From Planctomycetota bacterium (lineage in GTDB: Bacteria; Planctomycetota; UBA1135; GCA-002686595), in NCBI GenBank assembly GCA_016709875.1, contig JADJLZ010000011.1:124001-188000 (forward strand): a stretch of 64,000 bases of DNA, in the 5' to 3' direction. A program made the position numbers and the translations under genes. Below the pieces are notes generated by a model. The model did not search any database. It had not been told where the DNA came from and saw only the letters and a program-made list of their open reading frames with translations. Shown here one piece after another: positions 8,876 through 17,991 of the stretch. The stretch's first letter is position 1, and every line of letters begins with the position of its first letter.

Positions 8876-9403
8876 TCAGATGGGCGGCAGCGGCTTGTTC
8901 TCGATCGGCGGCGGGCGGTCGCCGACGGGGCGGTCGCTCGGGCGCACCACGGGCACGTGGAAGAGCGGGGCGGGCGCCGCGGCGTCGTGTGCGGATCCTT
9001 CGAAGAAGGGCAGCAGCCGTCCGGCGGCTTCGACCCAACAGTCGGGACCCTGTCCGAACCACAGCGCGTCGGCGCGGTTCTCGAGCGCGCCGTAGAGCGA
9101 CACGGCCGAGCTCACGTGCAGCACGCCGCCGTCGGTGTCGGCGACGCGCAGGTCGACGTCCCAAAGGCTCTCCTCGGTGCAGGGCCAGGTCAGCCCTGCG
9201 TGCGGCGCAAGCGCCTGCACGGCGTGGAAGCCGCGGCTCGTGAGCACCAACCAGCGCGGTGCGTCGGAGAAGTTCTCCGCCGAAACGTGCGTGCGCTCGA
9301 CGTGCACGCCCACCGACGCAGGGGCCTGCGAGAGCGGCAGGGCCGGCGGTTGAAGGGCCAGTGCGGAGGCCGGGACCAGGGCGGCGAACAGGCTGGGAAT
9401 CAT
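8876..9403 (-). CDS. Secreted protein of unknown function
   Basis: 175 residues. A hydrophobic N-terminus (about residues 2-17, SLFAALVPASALALQ) looks like a cleavable signal peptide, so the protein is likely exported. The mature part contains two Cys residues and many Trp/Pro residues; the last 25 residues are Pro-rich (RPPPIENKPLPPI). I recognise no family. It lies alone, 147 bases after the CHAT gene on the same strand and before a terminator hairpin, so it could be the last gene of the sigma/anti-sigma/CHAT unit or have its own promoter. Confidence 0.5.
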   Translation of the reverse strand: MIPSLFAALVPASALALQPPALPLSQAPASVGVHVERTHVSAENFSDAPRWLVLTSRGFHAVQALAPHAGLTWPCTEESLWDVDLRVADTDGGVLHVSSAVSLYGALENRADALWFGQGPDCWVEAAGRLLPFFEGSAHDAAAPAPLFHVPVVRPSDRPVGDRPPPIENKPLPPI

Positions 9404-9550
9404 GTGGATCTCCTGCCGTGCTCCCCGGGGTCGGAATCGCGCGGCAGGGCCTGTATCGGAAAACTTGTCCGGGTCCTTGAGCGCAGGCGCGCGCTGCAGA
9501 CCCAGGCGCGGGCCTAGATTCGCGAATTCGGGCGTCGCGACGGCCTTTCT

Positions 9551-12061
9551 TCAGTCCTGCCCGAGCATCCGGAAAGCTGCCCACTCGGACGCGGGAGCGC
9601 CCTGCGCGCGCAGGCTGCGGCGCGCTTCGGCGCACGCGCGCGAGGGCGGCAACCCGACGCCGAGCGAGCGGTGCAGCGCGATCGCGAAGGCGCGCGCCCA
9701 GCGGTCCTCGACCGGCCAATTCGTCGCGACCAGGTTGCGCGTGCCGCACTCGAGGAAGGCGCGCGCGAGCCCCTGCAATCCCTCGGCATCGGCGAAGCGG
9801 CCGCCGCCGGTCTCGCAGCCGGTCAGCACGACCAGCGCGGGATGCGCGACGAGGCCGGAGAGCTCGCCCAGGCCGAACTCGTCGCCGCCCGAGAGTGCGA
9901 AGCGCGCGCCGTCCGAGCGCAGCTCGCGCGCGGCGCCGTGGCGCACGTGTGTCGCGATGTGCAGGCACTCGCCGGACTCGAAGGCCGCCGCGAGGTGCTT
10001 GCGGTCGAAATCCGCGCCGCTCGCAAGCTTGCACTCGGGGTGCAGGCGCGCGATCTGCGCGAGCTCCTCACCCGCGCCCGGGAGCAGTCGCTCGCCCTCG
10101 CTGCCAAGTGGATCGCCGAGCAGCTGCCAACGGTGTGCATCCTGCGGCGTCCACTCCGGTGCATGCGCCTGCGCCGGGAGGCCCGGGAGGACCGCGGTCA
10201 CGACCGTCTCTCCGATCCAGGGCCCGTCCTCGAAGGCCTCGATCGGCAGCGCCTCGAGCGGGCCGTGCAGCAGACAGCACAGTCGGCGCGGCTGCGTGCC
10301 CGCGCGCACCTGCAGTGCATCACGCAGCTCGGCGGGCAGGAGCACGGCCCCAAGTTCGTTGCACAGGCGCTTGCGGCGCGGCTCGTCGCCGCTGAGCACG
10401 GCCTCGCGCAGGCGGCGCACTGCCTCTTCGAGCGCGCGCCGTCCGTGCGCGATGCGTGCGCCACGCGCGCTGCCGTCGGGCGCGACGAGCACGATCAACG
10501 TCTCGTCCGCACCGACCACCCAGGTCGCCAGGCCGAGCTCGAAGTGCCGCGCCCAGTCGACGAGGTCGCCGCGCGCGATCTCAGCACGCTGCCCGGTGCC
10601 GCGCACCAGGCGCAGCGTGCTCGCCTGCGCGCTCTCGATCGTGCACGCCGCGCCGAGCGCGTCGCCCTCCTCGAGCTCCGCGCGCGCGAGCAGTTCGACC
10701 GCGTGCAGGCCGAGCACCTCGCCGAAAACGTTGGTGGTCTGGTCCGCGCCGCGCTCCTCGAACAGGCGCCGCTGCGCGTTGGCCGCGCCGCCGAGGGCCT
10801 CGCGCAGCTCGCGGATCGACTGCGCGCGCCGGCCGAGCGCGAGCAGGATCTCCGCGTGCAGCGTCAGCCAGGCGTTGCGCAGCTCGGGGCCGCTGCCGCG
10901 CAGCGGCGTGGCCGACTCGACGCGCGCGAGCGCATCCGCGGCCGAGCCGCGCACGAGCAGCGCGCGCGCCTCCGAGAGCCGCGCCTCGCGTGCGTGCTGC
11001 GAATCCGGCCCGATGCGCGCGTAGGACGCGAGCGCCTCGTCCACGGAGCCTGTGCGCAGCAGGCAGTGGCCGGCGAGCAGCGCGTACTCGTCCGCCTCGA
11101 CCCCGCCCGCGGCCGGCTCGTGCGCCCGCAGGAAATCCGCCGCGCGCTCGGGCTGGTCGCTCCACACCAGCAATTGCGCGTAGCGCCGCGCGACAGGCCA
11201 GGTGAGGCCCGGCGTCTGGAGCGCGGCGAGTTCGCCGATCAGCGCCTCCATACGCGGCAGATCGCCCGCGTCCTGCGCGATTCCGTGCAGTTCCTCGAGC
11301 GCGCGCTCCTGCCACTCGCGCTCGCCGAGCGCGCGCGCCTCGTCGAGGCAGCGGCCGAGCAGCTCCTCGGCTTCCTCGGGACGCTCTTGCTCGCGCGCGC
11401 GCAGGCCGCGGATCCAGTCGAGCTCGATGCGCGGCCGCAGCATCCCGGCACGCGCGAAGATCTTTTGCGCGAGCCCGAGGTCCGCGTCGAGCCGCCCGAG
11501 TTCCGCGCGCCGCTCTTCGTCACCCAGACCGTCCGCGCGCCGCAGGTGCTCGACGCGCAGACGCGCCGCGAGCGCCGTGGCCTGCGCCGCGGGCACGCGG
11601 TCGCCGCCCTCGCCGATCGAGGCGGCGAGCTCTTCGAGGCCGTCGAGCAAGTCCGCGCGCTCGGCCTGCCACTCCTGTTCGTCGAGCTGATCGCTGCTCG
11701 CGCGGCTCGCGCGCTCGCGCAGCGCGAGGTAGCGCTGTTCGTCCTCCAGACCCGCGAGCCGCGCGGCGTGGTCGAGCCCGGCGTAGTACTCGACGACATC
11801 GAGCACGTCGCAGCGCTTCCAGCGCTCGCACAGCTCCCGCGCGCACGTGCGCAGCGCCGGTAGGCGCAGCTCCTCGCCGCCGCGGAAGAGGCCGAGCTCC
11901 GTGCGCAGTCCCTCGAGCTCGCGCTCGAGATCCGCGCTGCCCACGAGCTCCGTGGCGGGCGCAGCAGCCTGCACGGGTTTCTCGCGCCGCAGGAGCCCCA
12001 GGCCGATCAGCGCCGCGCCGAGCAGCGCGATCGGGACCAGGAATCGCTCCGCGTGCTGCAC
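9551..12061 (-). CDS. Membrane-anchored TPR-like CHAT-domain protein (putative caspase-like protease)
   Basis: 836 residues from a GTG start. One membrane segment (about residues 8-25) is followed by some 450 residues of Leu/Ala/Glu-rich helical repeats that resemble TPR units, then a C-terminal CHAT domain. The expected catalytic dyad is visible: His705 in LHIATHVRH and Cys749 in VLTGCETGGG, with NLVATNWPVEDRWA after it. CHAT proteins are caspase/separase-related peptidases; targets are unknown. It sits directly downstream of an ECF sigma factor and its membrane anti-sigma factor, so I infer that it either works with or is controlled by that signalling pair. The helical repeats could receive a peptide or partner signal. 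Confidence 0.85.
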   Translation of the reverse strand: MQHAERFLVPIALLGAALIGLGLLRREKPVQAAAPATELVGSADLERELEGLRTELGLFRGGEELRLPALRTCARELCERWKRCDVLDVVEYYAGLDHAARLAGLEDEQRYLALRERASRASSDQLDEQEWQAERADLLDGLEELAASIGEGGDRVPAAQATALAARLRVEHLRRADGLGDEERRAELGRLDADLGLAQKIFARAGMLRPRIELDWIRGLRAREQERPEEAEELLGRCLDEARALGEREWQERALEELHGIAQDAGDLPRMEALIGELAALQTPGLTWPVARRYAQLLVWSDQPERAADFLRAHEPAAGGVEADEYALLAGHCLLRTGSVDEALASYARIGPDSQHAREARLSEARALLVRGSAADALARVESATPLRGSGPELRNAWLTLHAEILLALGRRAQSIRELREALGGAANAQRRLFEERGADQTTNVFGEVLGLHAVELLARAELEEGDALGAACTIESAQASTLRLVRGTGQRAEIARGDLVDWARHFELGLATWVVGADETLIVLVAPDGSARGARIAHGRRALEEAVRRLREAVLSGDEPRRKRLCNELGAVLLPAELRDALQVRAGTQPRRLCCLLHGPLEALPIEAFEDGPWIGETVVTAVLPGLPAQAHAPEWTPQDAHRWQLLGDPLGSEGERLLPGAGEELAQIARLHPECKLASGADFDRKHLAAAFESGECLHIATHVRHGAARELRSDGARFALSGGDEFGLGELSGLVAHPALVVLTGCETGGGRFADAEGLQGLARAFLECGTRNLVATNWPVEDRWARAFAIALHRSLGVGLPPSRACAEARRSLRAQGAPASEWAAFRMLGQD

Positions 12062-12071
12062 GCGAGCACGC

Positions 12072-13205
12072 TCAGCGCCCGGGGACCCGCTCGAGGTAGC
12101 GATCGCGTTCCGCCGAGGCGGGCAGCGTGCGCGCGAGCTCGCGTGCGTCGGTCCAGTCGCCAGCGTCGTGCAGCAGCGTGATGCGCTGCAGCGTGCCCGC
12201 GGGTTCCCCCGAGCCCGCGCTCTGCGCGAGCTTCTCGAGCAGTGCGGGCGCGACGCCGACCTCGAAGTCGCGCGCGCCCAGGTCGCGTTCGAGACCGTTC
12301 ACGCTGGCGTAGGCGTGCCATGTGTAGGCGCCGCTCGCGAGGCGGGCGGGCAGCGCGAGCTCCTCGAGGCCGCCGCGCAGCTCCTGCACCGCGGTTCCGT
12401 TCTCGAAGGCGCCGCCGCCGTGGCGCAGGATCTCGACGCGGTAGCTCGAGGCCTCTGCGACCGGGCGCAATTCGAAGCGCAGCGGGAGCGACGCGGCGCC
12501 CCAATTGGGCGCCTCGAGCACCTGGCCGCGCGGGTAGTACAGGGCGATTTCGCTTTCGCCGCGCAGGAGCGGCGTATTCGGCAGGTGCACGCTCGTGTCA
12601 CGGCCCTCGAAGAGCGACCAGAGCGCGAAGCCGACGATGAGCGTCGCCGCGCAGGCCATCGCGATGCTTCCCAGCCGGCGCCGGCGCGAGCGCGCGGCGA
12701 GCTCCACGATCGGCGAGGCGCGCGGAGCCCGGGGGCGGCGCGGCGCGGGGAGCGTGTTCTCGACCGGCTCGAACTCCAGGGGCGAGGGCGGCGTGTTCGC
12801 GAGCGTGCCGAGCAACTCCTCGCAGTCCGTGCAGCCGAAGAGGTGGTCCTCCAGACGGCGCGTCGCCTCGGCCGAGAGCGGGCTCGAACCGGGTCCGCCG
12901 CCGTACTCGTAGAGCTCCTCGGCGCTCGGGCAGTCGCCGGCCAGGCCCGCGCCGCGCTCGAGCCAGTCCTCGGCAGCCCGCAGGACCCCGAGCCGGGGGG
13001 CGAGGTGGGGGTCTGCCTCGATCTCGCGCAGATCCGCCGCGGCGAGATCGTCCCAGTTCGCGAGCGCCTCGAGAGCGGCGGCGGGGTCCTGGAACTTGCG
13101 GGCACGCGGCCCGAGGTCCTTGGGCTTCATGGTCGCCTCGGTATCCGTGGCGCGCGCCCCGGCCGGGGCCGGGAAATGACGCTTTTCGTGCCTGTCCGTG
13201 CCCAT
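12072..13205 (-). CDS. Membrane anti-sigma factor (zinc-finger type)
   Basis: 377 residues if translation begins at 13205, where GGAGG sits six bases before the ATG and the codon abuts the sigma factor stop; a shorter start at 13130 is also possible. An N-terminal cytoplasmic part ends in HLFGCTDCEELL, the HxxxCxxC core of the ZAS anti-sigma domain. One membrane helix follows at about residues 180-198 (SIAMACAATLIVGFALW), then an extracytoplasmic domain with beta-rich segments (YRVEILRHGG, AYTWHAYASV). The role should be to hold the ECF sigma factor until a signal arrives. It lies between the sigma and CHAT genes in one operon. Confidence 0.85.
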   Translation of the reverse strand: MGTDRHEKRHFPAPAGARATDTEATMKPKDLGPRARKFQDPAAALEALANWDDLAAADLREIEADPHLAPRLGVLRAAEDWLERGAGLAGDCPSAEELYEYGGGPGSSPLSAEATRRLEDHLFGCTDCEELLGTLANTPPSPLEFEPVENTLPAPRRPRAPRASPIVELAARSRRRRLGSIAMACAATLIVGFALWSLFEGRDTSVHLPNTPLLRGESEIALYYPRGQVLEAPNWGAASLPLRFELRPVAEASSYRVEILRHGGGAFENGTAVQELRGGLEELALPARLASGAYTWHAYASVNGLERDLGARDFEVGVAPALLEKLAQSAGSGEPAGTLQRITLLHDAGDWTDARELARTLPASAERDRYLERVPGR

Positions 13206-13778
13206 CTAGGCCTCCTCCAGCGCAAGTTCGTTCAGAAGCACCTTCCGCAGGCTCGTCGAGGCCCGCTTGAGGCGGTATTTCGTCTGCTCGAGCGAGATCG
13301 ACAGGCGCGCGGAGATCTCCTGCAGCGTGCGGCCGTCGACGAAGCGCAGTTCGAGCAGCGAGCGCTCCTCCTGCTCGAGCGTCGCCATGCCGCGGCGCAC
13401 GAGGCTGCCGATCTCCGCATCCCCGACCTGTTCCGCGGGCTGCGGCGACTCGTCGGCGCGATCGGGCATCTGCTCGCCGAACTGGGTCAGGCGCGGGTGG
13501 CGCCGGGCGGCCTGCTTGCGCTTCAGATCCACGCAGCGGCACCAGGCGACGCGGTAGAGCCAGGTCCCGAGCGAGCCCTTGCTCGCGTCGTAGCGGTCGC
13601 CGTCGAGCCGGTGCAGCACGTACATCACGACGTCCTGGTAGAGATCGTCGCGCGCGGCCGGATCAGGCTCGAAGTGGGAAATGCAGTGATAGAAGAGGGG
13701 CCGGTAGCGTTCGAGGAAGACGGCAACGACCTCCTCGCGCCTTTGGCGCAAGCCTTCCACCAGTTCGATCTCTTCCAC
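13206..13778 (-). CDS. ECF-type RNA polymerase sigma factor
   Basis: 190 residues from a GTG at 13778, the usual ECF length. Region 2 is visible as FLERYRPLFYHCISHFEPDPAARDDLYQDV, with DLYQDV being the core-binding motif, then GSLGTWLYRVAWCRCVDLKRK. Region 4 is LEQEERSLLELRFVDGRTLQEISARL with a helix-turn-helix ending in KYRLKRASTSLR. A longer frame reaches the ATG at 13925, but this would start inside the terminator hairpin of the preceding gene, and the added residues are not sigma-like. Another candidate is the GTG about 24 bases upstream, with GAGG before it. It heads the sigma / anti-sigma / CHAT operon and is likely autoregulated, as is common for this class. Confidence 0.88.
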   Translation of the reverse strand: MEEIELVEGLRQRREEVVAVFLERYRPLFYHCISHFEPDPAARDDLYQDVVMYVLHRLDGDRYDASKGSLGTWLYRVAWCRCVDLKRKQAARRHPRLTQFGEQMPDRADESPQPAEQVGDAEIGSLVRRGMATLEQEERSLLELRFVDGRTLQEISARLSISLEQTKYRLKRASTSLRKVLLNELALEEA

Positions 13779-13870
13779 CCCTCTTGGATCCCCGCAATGG
13801 GCCACTCCGCGGCCCTCAGGGCTCGGGGATACTGCTTCCAGAGGGGCAATGCAAGCACGCGCGAACCAGA

Positions 13871-13911
13871 GAGGGCTGCCCGCCCGGATCGAAACCGGAC
13901 GAGCAGCCCTC
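13871..13911 (-). terminator. Hairpin after the DUF4382/DUF5666-like lipoprotein gene
   Basis: A 9-bp perfect stem (13871-13879 with 13903-13911) encloses a second CCGG/CCGG stem. On the minus strand it begins 15 bases after the stop codon at 13926. The following bases (TCTGGTTCGC) are only weakly T-rich. It also argues that the sigma factor starts downstream of it. Confidence 0.5.
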
Positions 13912-13925
13912 GTGCTGCCAAGCAC

Positions 13926-15650
13926 TCAGTTGTGGTGGAGGTTGCTGTCGATCTCGAAAGCGCGGATCTCGTTCGGGGTCCCCGAACCGATCCCGCTCAC
14001 GTCCAGTTCGAGCGTGAATCCCACGGGCGGGTTCTGCGCCAGCTCCAAGAAGGCCGTGCGCGTGGTCGCATCACCGGTGAAGACGCAGTTGCCCGCGAGG
14101 AGGACGTTCAGCGGCCCATCCGTGACGCCAGCGCCAAAGGGGTCGTGGATGCTCCCCCCGAAGGTCGTCAGGCTCGCGTTCTGGCCCGGCGTGACCGAGT
14201 TCACGAGCGCGTTGCGCAACTCCCCGGCGCGGATCTCAACCCCTGTGGCGCTGATCGCCGGAGAGCTGGGGGTACCGCTGACCGGTCCGTGGACCCGGAC
14301 GCGCAGGCCCTGGAGCAGGTCGGTGGCGACCAGGCCGGGGTGGCCCTGCGTGTCGAGCGAGAACGAAGCTGAGCCGACGTCGACCGCGACGTCGGTCGAA
14401 GTCGAGTTCACCTGCCCCGAGAGCAGGGCGGGCGAGCTCTCGTCCAGGTGCATCACGAAGCTTGCCGGCAGGCCACTGTTGTCGGTGAGCGTGCCCTCGT
14501 TCTCCCCGGACTCGTCGTCGATCTCGACGCGCTTGGCGAGGTAGGGCGGGTTGTCGAAGGTGGAGAACTTGACGTCCACCTTCTGTCCGAGCGCGAGCGA
14601 GGCCGAGGTCGTCGTCTGGTGCTCGTGCAGATAGAACTCCGTGCCGCCGTCGTACGTGACCTCGAGCGTGCCGGGGATCGAGCCGCCGAACGCGGCCGCG
14701 ACGATCGAGGAGCCCTGCGGGACGGAGATGATCGAGACCTGGAAGGTCGAGCCGGGTCCCATGCCGAGCACGAGACCCTTGAGCCGCACGAGATTCGCGC
14801 TGCCTCCGCCCGCGGAGTTGTCGTCGACCTCGATGCGCGTGGCCTGGACCACGCCGTTCGCGAGGCTGCCGTGCACCTCGAGCAGACTCGAGCCGGGCGT
14901 GAGGGAGGCGAAGAAGCTCGCCCGGTCGGCGAAGAGCGAACCATTGTCCTGGACGAGCAGCGTGGCCGTGCCGACCTGCACCTGCACGTCGCCCAGCGAG
15001 ACTTGCGAGTCGTCGTCCACATAGGCACTCATCACGAGCGAGTTCTGCTGCGCGGAGACCGACTGCACGAGGCCGTGGATCTCGTCGATCGAGGACTCGA
15101 CATGCCCGCTGTCATCCGAGAGGAAGCCCTGCGGCGCGAAGTCCAGCGGCGGAGCGCTGAGCAGTCCGCTGAGCGAGTTCGCGAGGTCGACGTCGAGCTG
15201 CGCGCGGCGGTAGTTTCCGGGCCCGAGCGTGATCGGAGTCGCGAAGGAGACCAGCAGGTCGTCGCTCGAGGCCAGCACATCGACCGTACTGCCGTCATTG
15301 CGGCGCGCGACGTAGGAGCCTGGCGTGAAGCTGAGGTGCACGCCGGTGTACGTGCCCGCGGGCAGTTCCTGACTCGCGAGCCAGGCCGAACTCGTCTGCA
15401 GGCTCAACAGCTCCAGCGTCACGGGTGCCGCGAGCAGGTTGGCGCTCTCCGCGCCACCCTGCTGCACGAGTCGCACGTCGTCGATCGTGGCCTGGAATGC
15501 GAGCAGTTCGTTCGCGGGAGCGTCGGAGAGGAGCAAGTCGAAGTTGGAGAAGCCCTGCGTTCCGCTCCCGCCGCTTCCGCCCCCTCCGCACGAGGGGAGG
15601 AGGGCGAGGGCGAGGCATCCGAGGCGGGCAAGTGTCGAGGCGCGTAGCAT
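13926..15650 (-). CDS. Large secreted lipoprotein with DUF4382/DUF5666-like domains
   Basis: 574 residues. The signal sequence ends in LLPSC (Cys21), followed by a Gly/Ser-rich linker, so it is probably a lipoprotein. Residues about 35-190 resemble DUF4382 (FDLLLSDAPANELLAFQATI, then LPAGTYTGVHLSF, LDVDLANSL). After that come several repeats of about 60-90 residues that resemble DUF5666 beta-barrel units: VSLGDVQVQVGTATLLV, LEVHGSLANGVVQATRIEVDD, GQKVDVKFSTF...LAKRVEIDDESGE, RVRVHGPVSG. No catalytic residues are evident. The role is likely structural or binding at the cell surface or in the periplasm. It is a single-gene unit closed by the hairpin at 13871. Confidence 0.7.
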   Translation of the reverse strand: MLRASTLARLGCLALALLPSCGGGGSGGSGTQGFSNFDLLLSDAPANELLAFQATIDDVRLVQQGGAESANLLAAPVTLELLSLQTSSAWLASQELPAGTYTGVHLSFTPGSYVARRNDGSTVDVLASSDDLLVSFATPITLGPGNYRRAQLDVDLANSLSGLLSAPPLDFAPQGFLSDDSGHVESSIDEIHGLVQSVSAQQNSLVMSAYVDDDSQVSLGDVQVQVGTATLLVQDNGSLFADRASFFASLTPGSSLLEVHGSLANGVVQATRIEVDDNSAGGGSANLVRLKGLVLGMGPGSTFQVSIISVPQGSSIVAAAFGGSIPGTLEVTYDGGTEFYLHEHQTTTSASLALGQKVDVKFSTFDNPPYLAKRVEIDDESGENEGTLTDNSGLPASFVMHLDESSPALLSGQVNSTSTDVAVDVGSASFSLDTQGHPGLVATDLLQGLRVRVHGPVSGTPSSPAISATGVEIRAGELRNALVNSVTPGQNASLTTFGGSIHDPFGAGVTDGPLNVLLAGNCVFTGDATTRTAFLELAQNPPVGFTLELDVSGIGSGTPNEIRAFEIDSNLHHN

Positions 15651-15943
15651 GGTTTCGATTCCGTGGTGGTTGTGGAGGGACGGAACCACATGGGCAAGCT
15701 GCGTTCCGGGCGCGCCAAGACGCGTGCAGGCGGTGCAGCGCGGTTGGGAGTCTCGAAGGCGGACATCGCTCCGAACTTTGGACGGGCGAACTGCCCATTC
15801 TTTCGAGCCGCTCGAGGGAGCGGCGCGGGCGCCCGCCGCGCTAGGCTCGGCACCCCCCGATCCCGTATAGTGGCTGCCCCGCTGCGCCGGGCATCCCATG
15901 TAGTGGCAGGCCAGTTGGCTGCCGTTTGCCGAGGAGAAGCACC

Positions 15944-17128
15944 ATGAAGGAAGTCGTCATCGTCAGCGCCTGCCGCACCCCGATCGCCAAGTTCCAGGGC
16001 TCGTTCTCGGGCTTCCGTGCTCCCGAGCTCGGCGCGCTCGCGGTCGCCGAGGCGCTGAAGCGCGCCAACGTGCCCGCCTCGGCGGTGGACGAGGTGATCC
16101 TGGGCAACGTGCTGCAGGCCGGCCTGGGTCAGAACCCCGCGCGCCAGGCGGCGATCCGCGCCGGCGTTCCGAACACGGTGCCCGCCTTCACGGTCAACAA
16201 GGTCTGCGGCTCGGGCCTGAAGTCGGTCATGCTCGCCGCGCAGGCCATCCGCGCCGGCGACATCGAGGTCGCGGTCGCGGGCGGCATGGAGTGCATGACC
16301 AACGCGCCCTACCTCTTGCCCGAAGCGCGCGCCGGCGTGCGCCTGGGACACGGCAAGCTGATCGACTCGATGGTCAACGACGGCCTGTGGGACATCTACA
16401 ACGACTTCCACATGGGCAACACCGGCGAGCTGGTCGCCAAGAAGTACGAGATCAGCCGCCGCCAGCAGGACGAGTTCGCCGCCCACTCGCACAAAAAGGC
16501 CGCCGAGGCGACCGCCGCCGGCCGCTTCGACGCGGAGAAGTTCGCGGTCTTGCTCCCGCAGCGCAAGGGCGACCCGCTCGCCTTCACGACCGACGAGGGC
16601 ATCCGCGGCGACACGACCGCCGACTCGATCGCCAAGCTCAAGCCCGCCTTCCAGCCCGACGGCGGCACGGTCACGGCGGCCAACGCCTCGACGATCAACG
16701 ATGGCGCCTCGGCGCTGGTCGTGATGAGCGGCGACAAGGCGCGCGCCATGGGTCTGAAGCCGCTCGCGCGCATCACGGCCTACGCCTCGGGCGGCTGCGC
16801 GCCGGAGTGGGTCATGATGGCGCCCGAGCACTCGATCAAGGGCTGCGCGGCGAAGCTCGGCAAGAAGCCCTCGGACTTCGAGCTGCACGAGATCAACGAG
16901 GCCTTCTCGGTCGCCGCGATCGCGCTGATGCGCGTGCTCGACCTCGATCCGACCAAGGTCAACGTCAACGGCGGCGCGGTGGCGATCGGCCACCCGATCG
17001 GCGCCTCGGGCGCGCGCATCCTGACGACGCTGCTCTACGCGATGCAGCAGCGCAAGGCGAAGACCGGCATGGCCTCGCTGTGCCTGGGCGGCGGCAACGC
17101 GGTCTCGCTCGCGCTGGAGAGCCTCTGA
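15944..17128 (+). CDS. Acetyl-CoA acetyltransferase (thiolase)
   Basis: 394 residues, normal for a biosynthetic/degradative thiolase II. Catalytic Cys88 lies in NKVCGSGLKS, His in AIGHPIGASGAR, and the second Cys in SLCLGGGNAVS. The reaction is acetoacetyl-CoA + CoA to two acetyl-CoA, or the reverse. The start at 15944 is fixed by GAGGAGAAG seven bases upstream. It is the first gene of an operon that continues with a 3-hydroxybutyryl-CoA dehydrogenase (2-base gap) and an acyl-CoA dehydrogenase. The 293 bases upstream hold no gene; TATAGT at 15866-15871 could be a -10 element, but no good -35 accompanies it. Confidence 0.92.
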   Translation: MKEVVIVSACRTPIAKFQGSFSGFRAPELGALAVAEALKRANVPASAVDEVILGNVLQAGLGQNPARQAAIRAGVPNTVPAFTVNKVCGSGLKSVMLAAQAIRAGDIEVAVAGGMECMTNAPYLLPEARAGVRLGHGKLIDSMVNDGLWDIYNDFHMGNTGELVAKKYEISRRQQDEFAAHSHKKAAEATAAGRFDAEKFAVLLPQRKGDPLAFTTDEGIRGDTTADSIAKLKPAFQPDGGTVTAANASTINDGASALVVMSGDKARAMGLKPLARITAYASGGCAPEWVMMAPEHSIKGCAAKLGKKPSDFELHEINEAFSVAAIALMRVLDLDPTKVNVNGGAVAIGHPIGASGARILTTLLYAMQQRKAKTGMASLCLGGGNAVSLALESL

Positions 17129-17130
17129 AC

Positions 17131-17991
17131 ATGGCCAAGTCGCTCTTCCAGAAGGTCGCCGTCGTCGGCGCGGGCACGATGGGCAACGGGATCGCGCAGA
17201 CCTTCGCAGCCTACGGCGCGAGCGTGCAGCTCGTGGACGTGGACGAGAACGGGCTCAAGAAGGGCCTGGCGGCGATCGAGGGTTCGCTGGCGCGCTTCGT
17301 CAAGAAGGGCACGCTGCCCGAAGCGGATGCCAAGGCGATCCTCGCGCGCGTCACGCCCTCGAAGGAGCTGGCCTCGATTCGCGACGTCGAGCTCGTCGTC
17401 GAAGCTGTGGTGGAAAAACCCGAAGTGAAGAGCTCGGTCTTCCGCCAGCTCGACGCGCAGTGCCCCGCGCACACGATTCTCTCGAGCAACACGAGCTCGA
17501 TCTCGATCACGAAGATCGCCGCGAGCACGAAGCGCGCCGACCGCGTGATCGGGATGCACTTCATGAACCCGGTGCCGCTGATGAAGCTGGTCGAGGTGAT
17601 CCGCGGCCAGGAAACTTCGGCCGAAACGACGGCCAAGGTGATGAGCGCCTCCGAGTCGCTCGAGAAGGTGCCGGTGGAGGCCAGCGACTACCCCGGCTTC
17701 GTCTCCAACCGCGTGCTGATGCCGATGATCAACGAGGCGGTCTTCTGCCTGATGGAAGGCGTCGCCACGCGCGAGGGCATCGACACGGTCATGAAGCTCG
17801 GCATGAACCATCCGATGGGGCCTCTGGCCCTCGCGGATCTGATCGGCCTCGACGTGTGCCTCGACATCCTCGAGGTGCTGCACGCGGGCCTGGGCGACGA
17901 CAAGTACAGGCCCTGTCCGCTGCTGCGACGCTATGTCGCCGCCGGACGGCTGGGCAAGAAGAGCGGCAAGGGCTTCTACGAGTACAGCTGA
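17131..17991 (+). CDS. 3-hydroxybutyryl-CoA dehydrogenase
   Basis: 286 residues, the usual single-domain-pair length. The NAD(P)-binding loop is VAVVGAGTMGNGIAQTFA at residues 9-26. The catalytic His-Glu pair is expected at MHFMNPVPLMKLVEVI, and NHPMGPLALADLIGLD is the C-terminal signature. It oxidises or forms 3-hydroxybutyryl-CoA. It starts two bases after the thiolase stop, and its own stop overlaps the next ATG by one base, so the three genes should be translated together. A second, less similar copy lies at 62387. Confidence 0.92.
   Translation: MAKSLFQKVAVVGAGTMGNGIAQTFAAYGASVQLVDVDENGLKKGLAAIEGSLARFVKKGTLPEADAKAILARVTPSKELASIRDVELVVEAVVEKPEVKSSVFRQLDAQCPAHTILSSNTSSISITKIAASTKRADRVIGMHFMNPVPLMKLVEVIRGQETSAETTAKVMSASESLEKVPVEASDYPGFVSNRVLMPMINEAVFCLMEGVATREGIDTVMKLGMNHPMGPLALADLIGLDVCLDILEVLHAGLGDDKYRPCPLLRRYVAAGRLGKKSGKGFYEYS

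Noticed and set aside
13779..13925. Longer start for the sigma factor at 13925
   Set aside because: It would begin inside the terminator hairpin of the upstream gene, and the extra residues do not resemble sigma factors.
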